NCBI GenBank assembly: GCA_040775095.1 | Contig: JAXGTD010000188.1 | Coordinates: 1-6,074 of the forward strand | Length of the DNA stretch: 6,074 nt | Reading direction: 5' to 3' | DNA from: JAXGTD01 sp040775095 | GTDB taxonomy: Bacteria; Pseudomonadota; Gammaproteobacteria; Chromatiales; Chromatiaceae | In this document: one piece after another, positions 1 through 5,114 of the stretch | Numbering within the stretch: the first letter of the stretch is position 1 | How the letters are laid out: the number at the start of each line of letters is the position of its first letter | Position numbers and translations under genes: made by a program | Notes under the pieces: model-generated | What the model saw: only the letters and a program-made list of their open reading frames with translations | The model's database searches: none | What the model was told of the DNA's origin: nothing

Positions 1-3
1 CAT
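1..3 (-). CDS. Probable start codon of rsxD/rnfD (only the ATG is inside the window)
   Basis: Positions 3-1 read ATG on the minus strand and overlap the TAA stop of rsxC by one base (TAATG), the usual arrangement for translationally coupled genes. In the conserved rsx/rnf order the gene after C is D, a membrane subunit carrying covalently bound FMN. The identity rests only on gene order and this overlap, since no coding sequence beyond the first codon is visible. Confidence 0.4.
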
Positions 4-1760
4 TACGCGCGCTCCTCGCTGGCCTTTTCCGGCGTCACCGGTGCCTCGGCGGGCGGCGCGCCGGCCCTTTCGGCCCTCTTTGCCGCCGCGCGCTCACGGG
101 CGGCCCGGATCTTCGCCTGGCGCTCGTCCCCGTCGCCGCCCGCGGCGGCCATCTCGGCCTGTTTCGCGGCCGCGCGCTCACGGGCCGCCCGGATCTTTGC
201 CGCGCGCGCGTCGGCGGGCGCATCCCCGGCGGTCTCCTTTCGTGGAGCGACCGTGGCGCCGCCCGCGCCGGCCCTCGGCGTGATCGCCTCCTTTTTCTTA
301 CGCAGCTTCGCCTTGCGCTCGCGATCCAGGCGCTCCAGCCGCGCCTCGCGGGCCGCGTGCCGCTCACGGGCGTGCTCGGAGGCGCGCTTTTCCTTTTCGC
401 GCGCCCAGCTCTCGGTCTTCGCATAGCGGTAGTACTGCACCAGCGGGATGTGCGATGGGCAGACGTGGGCGCAACAGCCGCATTCGATACAATCGAACAG
501 GTTGTAGTCCTGTACCTTTTCGAGATCCTTCGCGCGCGCATGCCAGTACATCTGCTGCGGCAGCAGCTCGGCCGGACAGACCGCGGCACAGCTGCCGCAG
601 CGGATGCAGGCCAACGCCGGGCCCGGGTCCGGGCTCTCCTCCGGCGTCAGTGCCAGGATGCAGTTGACACCCTTGGTGATCGGAACCGCGTCCGATGCCA
701 GCCTGAAACCCATCATCGGCCCCCCGGCCAAGAGCTTGGACAGCTCGCCGGTGTAGCCGCCGCTGGCCGCGACCAGCTCCGTTGCCAGGGTCCCGATCCG
801 AACCAGGTAGTTCCGCGGGGCGCGGATGACGCGCCCCGTCACGGGGGCATAGCGGTCGATCAGCCGCTGGCCACCCAGCACCGCATCCGCCACCGCGGCG
901 GCGGTGCCAACGTTCTGGCAGACCAGTCCGATCTGGGCAGGGATGCCATGGCTCGGCACCTCCTTACCCGTCAGGATTCGGATCAGCTGCTTCTCACCGC
1001 CGCTCGGGTACAGGGTCGGGATCACGACGACCTCGACCCGCTGACTCACCGGCGACGCCGCGGCCGCCTGGCGCATCGCCTCCACCGCCTCGGGCTTGTT
1101 GTCCTCGATCCCGATCAGGCAACGCTCGGCACCGACGATGTGCAACATGATCCGGACACCGTCCAGGATGTCCGCCGCACGCTGGCGCATCAGCATGTCG
1201 TCGCAAGTGATGTAGGGCTCGCACTCGGCGGCGTTGATGACCAGCGTGTGGATGGGCTGATCCTGCCCCGGGTTGAGCTTGACGTTGGTCGGAAACGAGG
1301 CCCCACCCATGCCGACCACGCCACACAGGCGTATGCGATCGCGCAGGGTGTTGGCATCCATGAGCTCGAAGTCGGTCAGCGGCTCCGGCAACTCGGCCCA
1401 GGCGTCCTCGCCATCCGTCTCGATGATGACGCAGGGGGCCGTCAGCCCGGAGGGGTGCGCAATCGGGCGGGGCTCGATCGCGACCACGGTTCCAGAGCTG
1501 CCGGCATGCACCGGCGCACTGATGTAGCCCTGCGGCTCGCCGATCATCTGGCCCTTGAGCACCCGATCGCCGACCGCGACACAGGCACGCGCGGGTGCGC
1601 CGATGTGCTGGCCCAATGGGATCACCAAGGCCTTCGGCAGTGGCGCGGGCGCCACTGGACGGACGCTCGAGAGCGACTTTTCATCCGGCAGATGGACGCC
1701 GCCGTGAAAGTGCCAGAGCTTACGTGTCCGGCCGCCGACGAAAGGCAATGGAATACTCAT
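3..1760 (-). CDS. rsxC: RsxC/RnfC, NADH/FMN-binding iron-sulfur subunit of the Rnf electron transport complex
   Basis: Peripheral cytoplasmic subunit of the Rnf/Rsx complex, thought to exchange electrons with NADH through FMN and pass them on through Fe-S clusters. Numbering from the ATG at 1760 (585 aa), it has the N-terminal FHGGVHLP motif, a lipoyl/biotinyl-like region near 45-95, the flavin-binding GMGGASFPT loop at 150-158 and ECEPY at 179-183. It also has YPSGGEKQ near 251 and two [4Fe-4S] motifs CxxCxxCxxxCP (Cys 385/388/391/395 and 424/427/430/434). After about residue 450 the protein is charged, alanine-rich and probably coiled or disordered, with a 13-residue repeat present twice. 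E. coli RsxC has a much longer tail of the same character. A TTG at 1766 in frame would add two residues. Neither start has a clear Shine-Dalgarno, and ATG is preferred. It lies 49 bp after rsxB, and its stop overlaps the next ATG. Fe-S motifs, flavin loop and order make the identity secure. Confidence 0.96.
   Translation of the reverse strand: MSIPLPFVGGRTRKLWHFHGGVHLPDEKSLSSVRPVAPAPLPKALVIPLGQHIGAPARACVAVGDRVLKGQMIGEPQGYISAPVHAGSSGTVVAIEPRPIAHPSGLTAPCVIIETDGEDAWAELPEPLTDFELMDANTLRDRIRLCGVVGMGGASFPTNVKLNPGQDQPIHTLVINAAECEPYITCDDMLMRQRAADILDGVRIMLHIVGAERCLIGIEDNKPEAVEAMRQAAAASPVSQRVEVVVIPTLYPSGGEKQLIRILTGKEVPSHGIPAQIGLVCQNVGTAAAVADAVLGGQRLIDRYAPVTGRVIRAPRNYLVRIGTLATELVAASGGYTGELSKLLAGGPMMGFRLASDAVPITKGVNCILALTPEESPDPGPALACIRCGSCAAVCPAELLPQQMYWHARAKDLEKVQDYNLFDCIECGCCAHVCPSHIPLVQYYRYAKTESWAREKEKRASEHARERHAAREARLERLDRERKAKLRKKKEAITPRAGAGGATVAPRKETAGDAPADARAAKIRAARERAAAKQAEMAAAGGDGDERQAKIRAARERAAAKRAERAGAPPAEAPVTPEKASEERA
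78..200 (-). repeat. Two-copy in-frame repeat in the RsxC C-terminal tail
   Basis: The peptide AKIRAARERAAAK is encoded twice, at 162-200 and 78-116, exactly 84 bp (28 codons) apart. The DNA of the two copies is close but not identical (third-position changes). Lysine/arginine/alanine-rich tail repeats are known in RsxC of Enterobacteria, where copy number differs between strains. Here there are only two copies, separated by a Gly/Asp-rich linker. Confidence 0.85.
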
Positions 1761-1809
1761 GAGCAAAGGTGTTCGGCTGATAGGGCGAGTCGCCAGCGCC
1801 GCGCGCGGG

Positions 1810-2370
1810 TCAGGCGGCCTGGCGATGCAGGTTCTCGTCGGAATGGTAGGCCGGATACGGCCACTTCCAGTTGCCGATGGACTCGGGGATGGGGCGCATG
1901 TGGATACAGTCCACCGGACAGGTGCTCACACACAGCTCGCAGCCGGTGCATTCGCTGCTGATGATGCCGTGCAGCTGCTTGGTCGCGCCGACGATGGCGT
2001 CCACCGGGCAGGCCTGCAGACACTTGGTGCAGCCCACGCAGACCTGCTCGTCGATACTCGCCACCGCCTTTGGCTTCTCGACCACGTCGCCCAGCGAAAC
2101 GGGCTCGCGTCCGAGCAGGTCGGCCAGCGCCAGCATCGTGCCCTCGCCGCCGGGGACACACAGATTGATATCCGCCTCGCCCTTGGCCACCGCCTCGGCA
2201 TAGGGACGGCAGCCCGGGTACCCGCACTGGCCACACTGGCTCTGCGGAAGCAGCGCGTCGGCCTGGTCGGCGACCGGGTCACCGTCGATATGGAAGCGGA
2301 TCGCCGAATACCCGAGTAACAGGCCAAACACGGCAGCCAGCGCGGCGATGGCGAGGATGGCGATCAGCAT
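1810..2370 (-). CDS. rsxB: RsxB/RnfB, membrane-anchored polyferredoxin subunit of the Rnf complex
   Basis: 186 aa, a normal length for the short proteobacterial form. Residues 2-24 form one hydrophobic N-terminal helix that anchors the protein in the inner membrane. Next comes the RnfB-type Fe-S domain (Cys 46, 49, 54 and 71, in QCGQCGYPGCRPYAEA). Two ferredoxin-type [4Fe-4S] motifs follow: Cys 111/114/117/121 (CVGCTKCLQACP) and Cys 141/144/147/151 (CTGCELCVSTCP). All twelve cluster ligands are present. The role is to relay electrons between RnfC and the ferredoxin-like partner, or to SoxR in E. coli. The ATG at 2370 has a fair Shine-Dalgarno, AGAGGG, 8 nt upstream (2379-2384 on the complement). 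It lies 58 bp after rsxA and 49 bp before rsxC, in one operon. Confidence 0.96.
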   Translation of the reverse strand: MLIAILAIAALAAVFGLLLGYSAIRFHIDGDPVADQADALLPQSQCGQCGYPGCRPYAEAVAKGEADINLCVPGGEGTMLALADLLGREPVSLGDVVEKPKAVASIDEQVCVGCTKCLQACPVDAIVGATKQLHGIISSECTGCELCVSTCPVDCIHMRPIPESIGNWKWPYPAYHSDENLHRQAA

Positions 2371-2428
2371 GCGGGATTCCCTCTACCTTAAAACGGATCG
2401 ATGAACCGGACGGCAACGGCACTGGACA

Positions 2429-3010
2429 TCACACCGACACCAGACCAGCGAAGCCCATGAATGCCAACGACATGAGGCCGGCCGTGACCAGGGCAATGGA
2501 GCTACCCCGGAACGGCTCTGGCACGTCGGCGACGGCGACCCGTTCGCGTACCCCCGCGAACAACACCAGCACCAGCGAAAACCCGATCGCGGCACCGAAC
2601 CCATAGAGCGAGGACTCGACCAGCGTGCGCTGCTCCTGCAGGTTCAGCAAGGCCACGCCCAGCACCGCGCAGTTGGCCGCGATCAGCGGCAGAAAGATAC
2701 CGAGTACCTGATACAACACCGGGCTGGTCTTGTGCATCACCGTTTCGGTGAACTGCACCACCACCGCGATGACCAGGATGAACGCGATGGTGCGCAGGTA
2801 TTCGATGGCCAGCGGCACCAGGATATACTCGTTGACCAGCCAGGAGGTGACCGACGAGAGGGTCATGACGAAGGTCGTGGCCATACCCATTCCGATCGCC
2901 GTCTCGAGCTTCTTCGAGACACCCATGAACGGACACAGGCCAAGAAACTTGACGAGCACGAAGTTGTTGACCAGGACCGTGCCAACCAGGATGAGGGCGT
3001 ACTCTGTCAT
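2429..3010 (-). CDS. rsxA: RsxA/RnfA, integral membrane subunit of the Rnf complex
   Basis: 193 aa, the same length as E. coli RsxA, starting MTEYALILVG. Six hydrophobic segments are visible, at about 4-24, 38-58, 66-88, 102-122, 132-153 and 172-192. The NNFVLVKFLGLCPFMG motif holds Cys26 and the LIAANCAVLG motif holds Cys114. In the related RnfA/E and NqrD/E pairs these half-helix cysteines bind an intramembrane [2Fe-2S] cluster shared between the two subunits. The frame stays open upstream to an ATG at 3070, but that 20-residue extension is polar and lacks the family pattern. The ATG at 3010 gives the family N-terminus, although no strong Shine-Dalgarno precedes it. This is the first gene of the leftward operon and is divergent from thiE. 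Confidence 0.96.
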   Translation of the reverse strand: MTEYALILVGTVLVNNFVLVKFLGLCPFMGVSKKLETAIGMGMATTFVMTLSSVTSWLVNEYILVPLAIEYLRTIAFILVIAVVVQFTETVMHKTSPVLYQVLGIFLPLIAANCAVLGVALLNLQEQRTLVESSLYGFGAAIGFSLVLVLFAGVRERVAVADVPEPFRGSSIALVTAGLMSLAFMGFAGLVSV

Positions 3011-3117
3011 GGGATACGACTTCGGCGGCGTTGGAGCATTGCTTTGGATGGATGAGGCTGGATCCCGCATCAGCGCACACGGGCCATTCGGACGCGGCCT
3101 ACCCCTCGGAACCCGCT

Positions 3118-3146
3118 ATGTTAATGCGGTTTGTGCGAGGCAACAA
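3118..3146 (-). promoter_or_regulatory. Candidate sigma70-type promoter for the rsx operon
   Basis: Read on the minus strand, TTGTTG (3146-3141) is followed after 17 bp by TAACAT (3123-3118). This puts a weak -35/-10 pair about 110 bp upstream of rsxA, in the least GC-rich part of the intergenic region. The -10 matches four of six consensus bases and the -35 three. It overlaps the GCGGTT/AACCGC inverted repeat, so it could be operator-controlled. The evidence is only by eye. Confidence 0.27.
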
Positions 3147-3150
3147 CCGC
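3126..3150. repeat. Inverted repeat GCGGTT / AACCGC over the candidate rsx promoter
   Basis: GCGGTT at 3126-3131 and AACCGC at 3145-3150 form perfect 6 bp arms separated by 13 bp. A related half-site, AACCCGC, precedes at 3110-3116. The spacing and position would suit a dimeric regulator, or a short RNA stem if transcribed. Chance occurrence is possible in such GC-rich DNA. Confidence 0.35.
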
Positions 3151-3153
3151 CAT

Positions 3154-3180
3154 GGAGCAAGGGGATTGCCCCTCGGCTCC
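3154..3180 (+). other. Hairpin in the thiE upstream region
   Basis: GGAGC (3154-3158) pairs with GCTCC (3176-3180), and AGGGG (3160-3164) with CCCCT (3169-3173), around an ATTG loop. Only a small internal loop (A against CG) interrupts the ten base pairs. It has no U-run after it, so it is not a classic terminator in this orientation. It may be a leader structure or a decayed REP-like palindrome. Confidence 0.45.
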
Positions 3181-3303
3181 CGGCGCGCGCCCTGCCCGCC
3201 CACCCGGCGCACGCTCTCGGGGCCCGGTCGCTGGACAGGCCCCACACAGATCGTGCAGGGTGGCGATCGTGCTCGCACAGGCCCGCGCGCTCGGGCAACG
3301 CAA

Positions 3304-3319
3304 GGGGCATGCGAGCCCC
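3304..3319 (+). other. Short GC hairpin close to the thiE start
   Basis: GGGGC (3304-3308) and GCCCC (3315-3319) form a 5 bp stem with a six-base loop, 48 nt before the thiE ATG. A further possible stem, GGGGCC/GGCCCC, lies at 3219-3243 with a 13-base loop. No T-run follows either. They could shape the leader mRNA, but none is part of a recognised riboswitch. Confidence 0.3.
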
Positions 3320-3367
3320 ACCCCCGCGCCCCATCCATCCGACCCCAAAGGCCCCACTCCCGCACGC

Positions 3368-4021
3368 ATGAAAGGCGCCATCGACCTCTCCACCTATCTC
3401 ATCACCGACCCCGGGCTGTGCGCCCGACGCGGTGTCGTCGAGACCGCCGTCGCCGCGGTGCGCGGCGGCGCCACCGTCGTACAACTGCGCGACAAGCACG
3501 CCTCGGACGAGGCCCTCGTCGCACTCGGGCAGCGGCTCAGGCGGGCGCTGGCCGACACCCCGGCGCGGCTTCTGATCAACGATCGTGTCGATGTCGCCAT
3601 CGCGATTGGCGCCGACGGCGTGCATCTGGGCCAGTCCGACGCCGACGTCGGCGCGGCGCGGGCCCTGCTCGGCCCCGATGCGATCATCGGTCTGTCGGTC
3701 CAGCAGGTCGCCACCGCCCGCCGCGTCGACCCGACCATCGTCGACTACTGCGGCATCGGCCCGGTGTTCGCCACCGCGACCAAGCCCGATCACGCGGTAC
3801 CGCTCGGCTTCGACGGCCTCGCCGCGGTGTGCGCCGCCTGTCCGGTCCCGGCGGTCGCGATCGGTGGCCTGCGCGCCGAGCACGCCAGGGATGTCATCGC
3901 CGCGGGCGCACGCGGGCTCGCGATCATCTCCGCCATCTGCGCCGCCCCCGACCCGGAGGCCGCGGCCCGGGAGATCGCGCACGCCATCGGGCTCGCCAGC
4001 AACCCCGGGGTACGAGCATGA
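3368..4021 (+). CDS. thiE: ThiE, thiamine-phosphate synthase
   Basis: Cytoplasmic TIM-barrel enzyme that joins HMP pyrophosphate to the thiazole phosphate (HET-P or its carboxylated form), giving thiamine phosphate and pyrophosphate. At 217 aa it is close to the usual 205-220. Family motifs appear in order: YLITDP (10-15), QLRDK (39-43), LLINDRVDVA (68-77), DGVHLGQSD (83-91, Mg and pyrophosphate binding), GLS (108-110), GPVFATATK (131-139), AIGGL (164-168) and LAIISAI (184-190). The ATG at 3368 is chosen because the ThiE fold begins just after it. The open frame goes on upstream to 3131, but that part is low-complexity. The Shine-Dalgarno is weak. The last bases overlap the thiD start (ATGA), so the two are cotranscribed and probably translationally coupled. 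Confidence 0.96.
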   Translation: MKGAIDLSTYLITDPGLCARRGVVETAVAAVRGGATVVQLRDKHASDEALVALGQRLRRALADTPARLLINDRVDVAIAIGADGVHLGQSDADVGAARALLGPDAIIGLSVQQVATARRVDPTIVDYCGIGPVFATATKPDHAVPLGFDGLAAVCAACPVPAVAIGGLRAEHARDVIAAGARGLAIISAICAAPDPEAAAREIAHAIGLASNPGVRA

Positions 4022-4824
4022 TTGCCAACGTGCTCAGCATCGCCGGCTCGGACCCCTCCGGCGGCGCCGGCATCCAGGCCGACATCAAGGCCATCTCGGC
4101 CAACGGCGCCTACGCCATGGCCGTCGTCACCGCCCTGACGGCCCAGAACACCCGTGGTGTCAGTGCCGTCGAGCTGGTCGCACCGGCGTTCGTCGCCGCG
4201 CAGATCGATGCGATCTTCGCCGACATCCGTGTCGACGCGGTCAAGATCGGCATGATCGCCACTGGCGACGTCGCGGGAATCATCGCCGAGGCGCTGGAGC
4301 GTCATGGTGCGCACCACGTCGTGCTCGACCCGGTGATGGTCGCCAAGGGCGGCGACCGGCTGTTGGCGAAACAGGCGGTGGAGACGCTGACCAAACGGCT
4401 GCTGCCGCTCACCGAGGTGCTCACGCCCAATCTGCCCGAGGCCGCCGAGTTGCTCGGCCAGCCAGAGCCGGCCACCCGCACCGCCATGGCCCACATGGCA
4501 GAGCAGCTGCTCGCCCTGGGGCCGCGCCACGTCCTGCTCAAGGGCGGCCATCTGGCCGGCGCGCACAGCCCGGATTATCTGGCGACGGGCAGCGGCGGGA
4601 TCTGGCTCGAGGGCCCGCGCCTCGCGACCGCGAACACCCACGGCACGGGCTGCACCCTCTCCTCCGCACTCGCCGCCCAGCTCGCCATCACGAACGACGT
4701 CCTCGAGGCCACCCGCCGGGCCAAGGCCTATGTCGCCGGGGCGATCGCCGGGGCCGAGCGCCTCCGCGTCGGCTCGGGACATGGCCCGACGCATCACTTC
4801 CACGCCCTCTGGGCACCCCCGTAG
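4018..4824 (+). CDS. thiD: ThiD, hydroxymethylpyrimidine/phosphomethylpyrimidine kinase
   Basis: Ribokinase-fold enzyme that phosphorylates HMP and then HMP-P to HMP pyrophosphate, the substrate of the ThiE encoded just upstream. At 268 aa it has the usual length. Motifs seen are SIAGSDPSGGAGIQAD (7-22, substrate binding), VTALTAQNT (37-45), KIGMI (76-80), VLDPVMVAKGG (102-112), LTPNLPEA (135-142) and VLLKGGHL (172-179). The anion-hole/active-site segment NTHGTGCTLSSA spans 206-217, with Cys212. The C-terminus GHGPTHHFHALW is typical of the family, and only APP follows it. The ATG overlaps the thiE stop, with a weak GGGG 7 nt upstream. Oddly, the final codons and the TAG stop lie inside the first unit of a REP-containing tandem repeat, with TAG being part of the REP GTAG head. 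Confidence 0.97.
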   Translation: MIANVLSIAGSDPSGGAGIQADIKAISANGAYAMAVVTALTAQNTRGVSAVELVAPAFVAAQIDAIFADIRVDAVKIGMIATGDVAGIIAEALERHGAHHVVLDPVMVAKGGDRLLAKQAVETLTKRLLPLTEVLTPNLPEAAELLGQPEPATRTAMAHMAEQLLALGPRHVLLKGGHLAGAHSPDYLATGSGGIWLEGPRLATANTHGTGCTLSSALAAQLAITNDVLEATRRAKAYVAGAIAGAERLRVGSGHGPTHHFHALWAPP

Positions 4825-4841
4825 GGGCGGCGTCAGCCGCC
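4821..4841 (+). repeat. REP element 1 (contains the thiD stop codon)
   Basis: A GTAG head is followed by GG and the palindrome GGCGGC-GTCA-GCCGCC (stem 4826-4831/4836-4841). A GTAG tetranucleotide before a stem-loop is the hallmark of REPs mobilised by RAYT (TnpA-REP) transposases. The loop is GTCA here, against TTCA in the other two. The TAG of the head terminates thiD, and the hairpin may protect the thiED mRNA 3' end. Confidence 0.82.
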
Positions 4842-4869
4842 ATTGCCCTCCACCCCTCTGGGCACCCCC

Positions 4870-4890
4870 GTAGGGGCGGCTTCAGCCGCC
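4870..4890 (+). repeat. REP element 2
   Basis: GTAG head plus the palindrome GGCGGC-TTCA-GCCGCC, exactly 49 bp after element 1, followed by CATTGCCC-type flank. The perfect 6 bp stem has a UUCA loop. Confidence 0.82.
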
Positions 4891-4918
4891 ATTGCCCTCC
4901 ACCCCATCCGGGCACCCC

Positions 4919-4939
4919 GTAGGGGCGGCTTCAGCCGCC
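4919..4939 (+). repeat. REP element 3
   Basis: Same 21 bp core as element 2, 49 bp further on. It is followed by ATTGTCTTCC, the most T-rich flank of the three. Any weak intrinsic termination or attenuation between thiD and cas6 would most likely occur here, but there is no proper U-run. Confidence 0.82.
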
Positions 4940-5038
4940 ATTGTCTTCCACGCGCTCGATTCCACCCCGTCGCCCTCACGGACAAAGCGCCCCACCTCGC
5001 CGGCGCCCGCCGAGCCCCCCGCCCGCAACCTTGCCGGC

Positions 5039-5068
5039 TTGCACGCACTGGCCAATCGATGCTATCCG
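5039..5068 (+). promoter_or_regulatory. Weak promoter candidate upstream of cas6
   Basis: TTGCAC (5039-5044), an 18 bp spacer, then TATCCG (5063-5068) preceded by TGC as an extended -10 (TGCTATCC). Each hexamer matches only three consensus bases, but this is the least GC-rich stretch of the leader and lies about 47 bp before the start codon. Between the REP array and this point (4952-5038) I see nothing recognisable. Confidence 0.25.
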
Positions 5069-5101
5069 TACACACCCATCAAGCGACAGCCGCCGGCACC
5101 C

Positions 5102-5107
5102 AGGAGG
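5102..5107 (+). promoter_or_regulatory. Strong ribosome binding site of cas6
   Basis: A complete AGGAGG lies 7 nt before the ATG at 5115. It is the best Shine-Dalgarno in the window and fixes the cas6 start. The housekeeping genes here have weaker or no such site. Confidence 0.85.
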
Positions 5108-5114
5108 CCAACCG

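Larger units (their letters stand above)
3011..3367. other. Divergent intergenic region between rsxA and thiE
   Basis: This 357 bp stretch has no convincing gene. The 79 open codons in frame ahead of thiE are Pro/Arg/Ala-rich with no family pattern. The least GC-rich part is around 3115-3150, where the rsx promoter candidate and GCGGTT/AACCGC inverted half-sites lie. Between there and thiE are three potential hairpins (3154-3180, 3219-3243, 3304-3319). No TPP-riboswitch signature (CTGAGA box or the late GATC-containing consensus) is visible on either strand. An 8 bp direct repeat GATCGTGC occurs at 3249 and 3265. Confidence 0.7.
4805..4951. repeat. Three tandem blocks of about 49 bp, each carrying one REP element
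   Basis: Blocks start at 4805, 4854 and about 4903. The same landmarks recur at a 49 bp period: CCCTCTGGGCACCCC, then GTAGGGGCGGC, then the complementary arm, then CATTGCCCTCCACC. Blocks 1 and 2 differ at only a few positions. Block 3 has CATCCGGG for CTCTGGG, one C fewer before GTAG, and GTCTTCC for GCCCTCC. Because the flanks are repeated as well as the palindromes, the array looks like local tandem duplication of one REP with its surroundings. It starts within the last codons of thiD and ends about 160 bp before cas6. Confidence 0.9.

Noticed and set aside
357..1961. Long plus-strand open frame opposite rsxC
   Set aside because: Its protein is Arg/Asp/Gln-rich with no recognisable domain, and it lies antisense to a gene with intact Fe-S and flavin motifs. 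High GC makes such antisense frames common.
3011..3070. Longer RsxA starting at the ATG at 3070
   Set aside because: It would add 20 polar residues before the conserved MTEYALILVG start, and E. coli RsxA has exactly the 193-residue length given by the start at 3010.
3249..3272. Direct repeat GATCGTGC in the thiE leader as an operator
   Set aside because: Only 8 bp is repeated, the 16 bp interval has no symmetry, and nothing else supports regulator binding, so chance is the better explanation.
3131..3367. N-terminal extension of thiE from an upstream in-frame ATG (79 extra residues)
   Set aside because: The extension is Pro/Arg/Ala-rich and low in complexity, has no family similarity that I recognise, and spans the hairpin region. 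ThiE proteins begin close to the YLITDP motif.
3585..4922. Long plus-strand frame across thiE and thiD in another phase
   Set aside because: The translation is dominated by Arg, Pro, Ala and Ser, as expected for an out-of-frame reading of GC-rich coding DNA, while both real genes keep all family motifs.
4805..4951. The regularly spaced palindromic repeats next to cas6 as a CRISPR array
   Set aside because: The sequences between the palindromes are nearly identical rather than unique, the conserved unit spans the whole 49 bp period, and the GTAG-headed core fits a REP element. One copy also overlaps the thiD stop.
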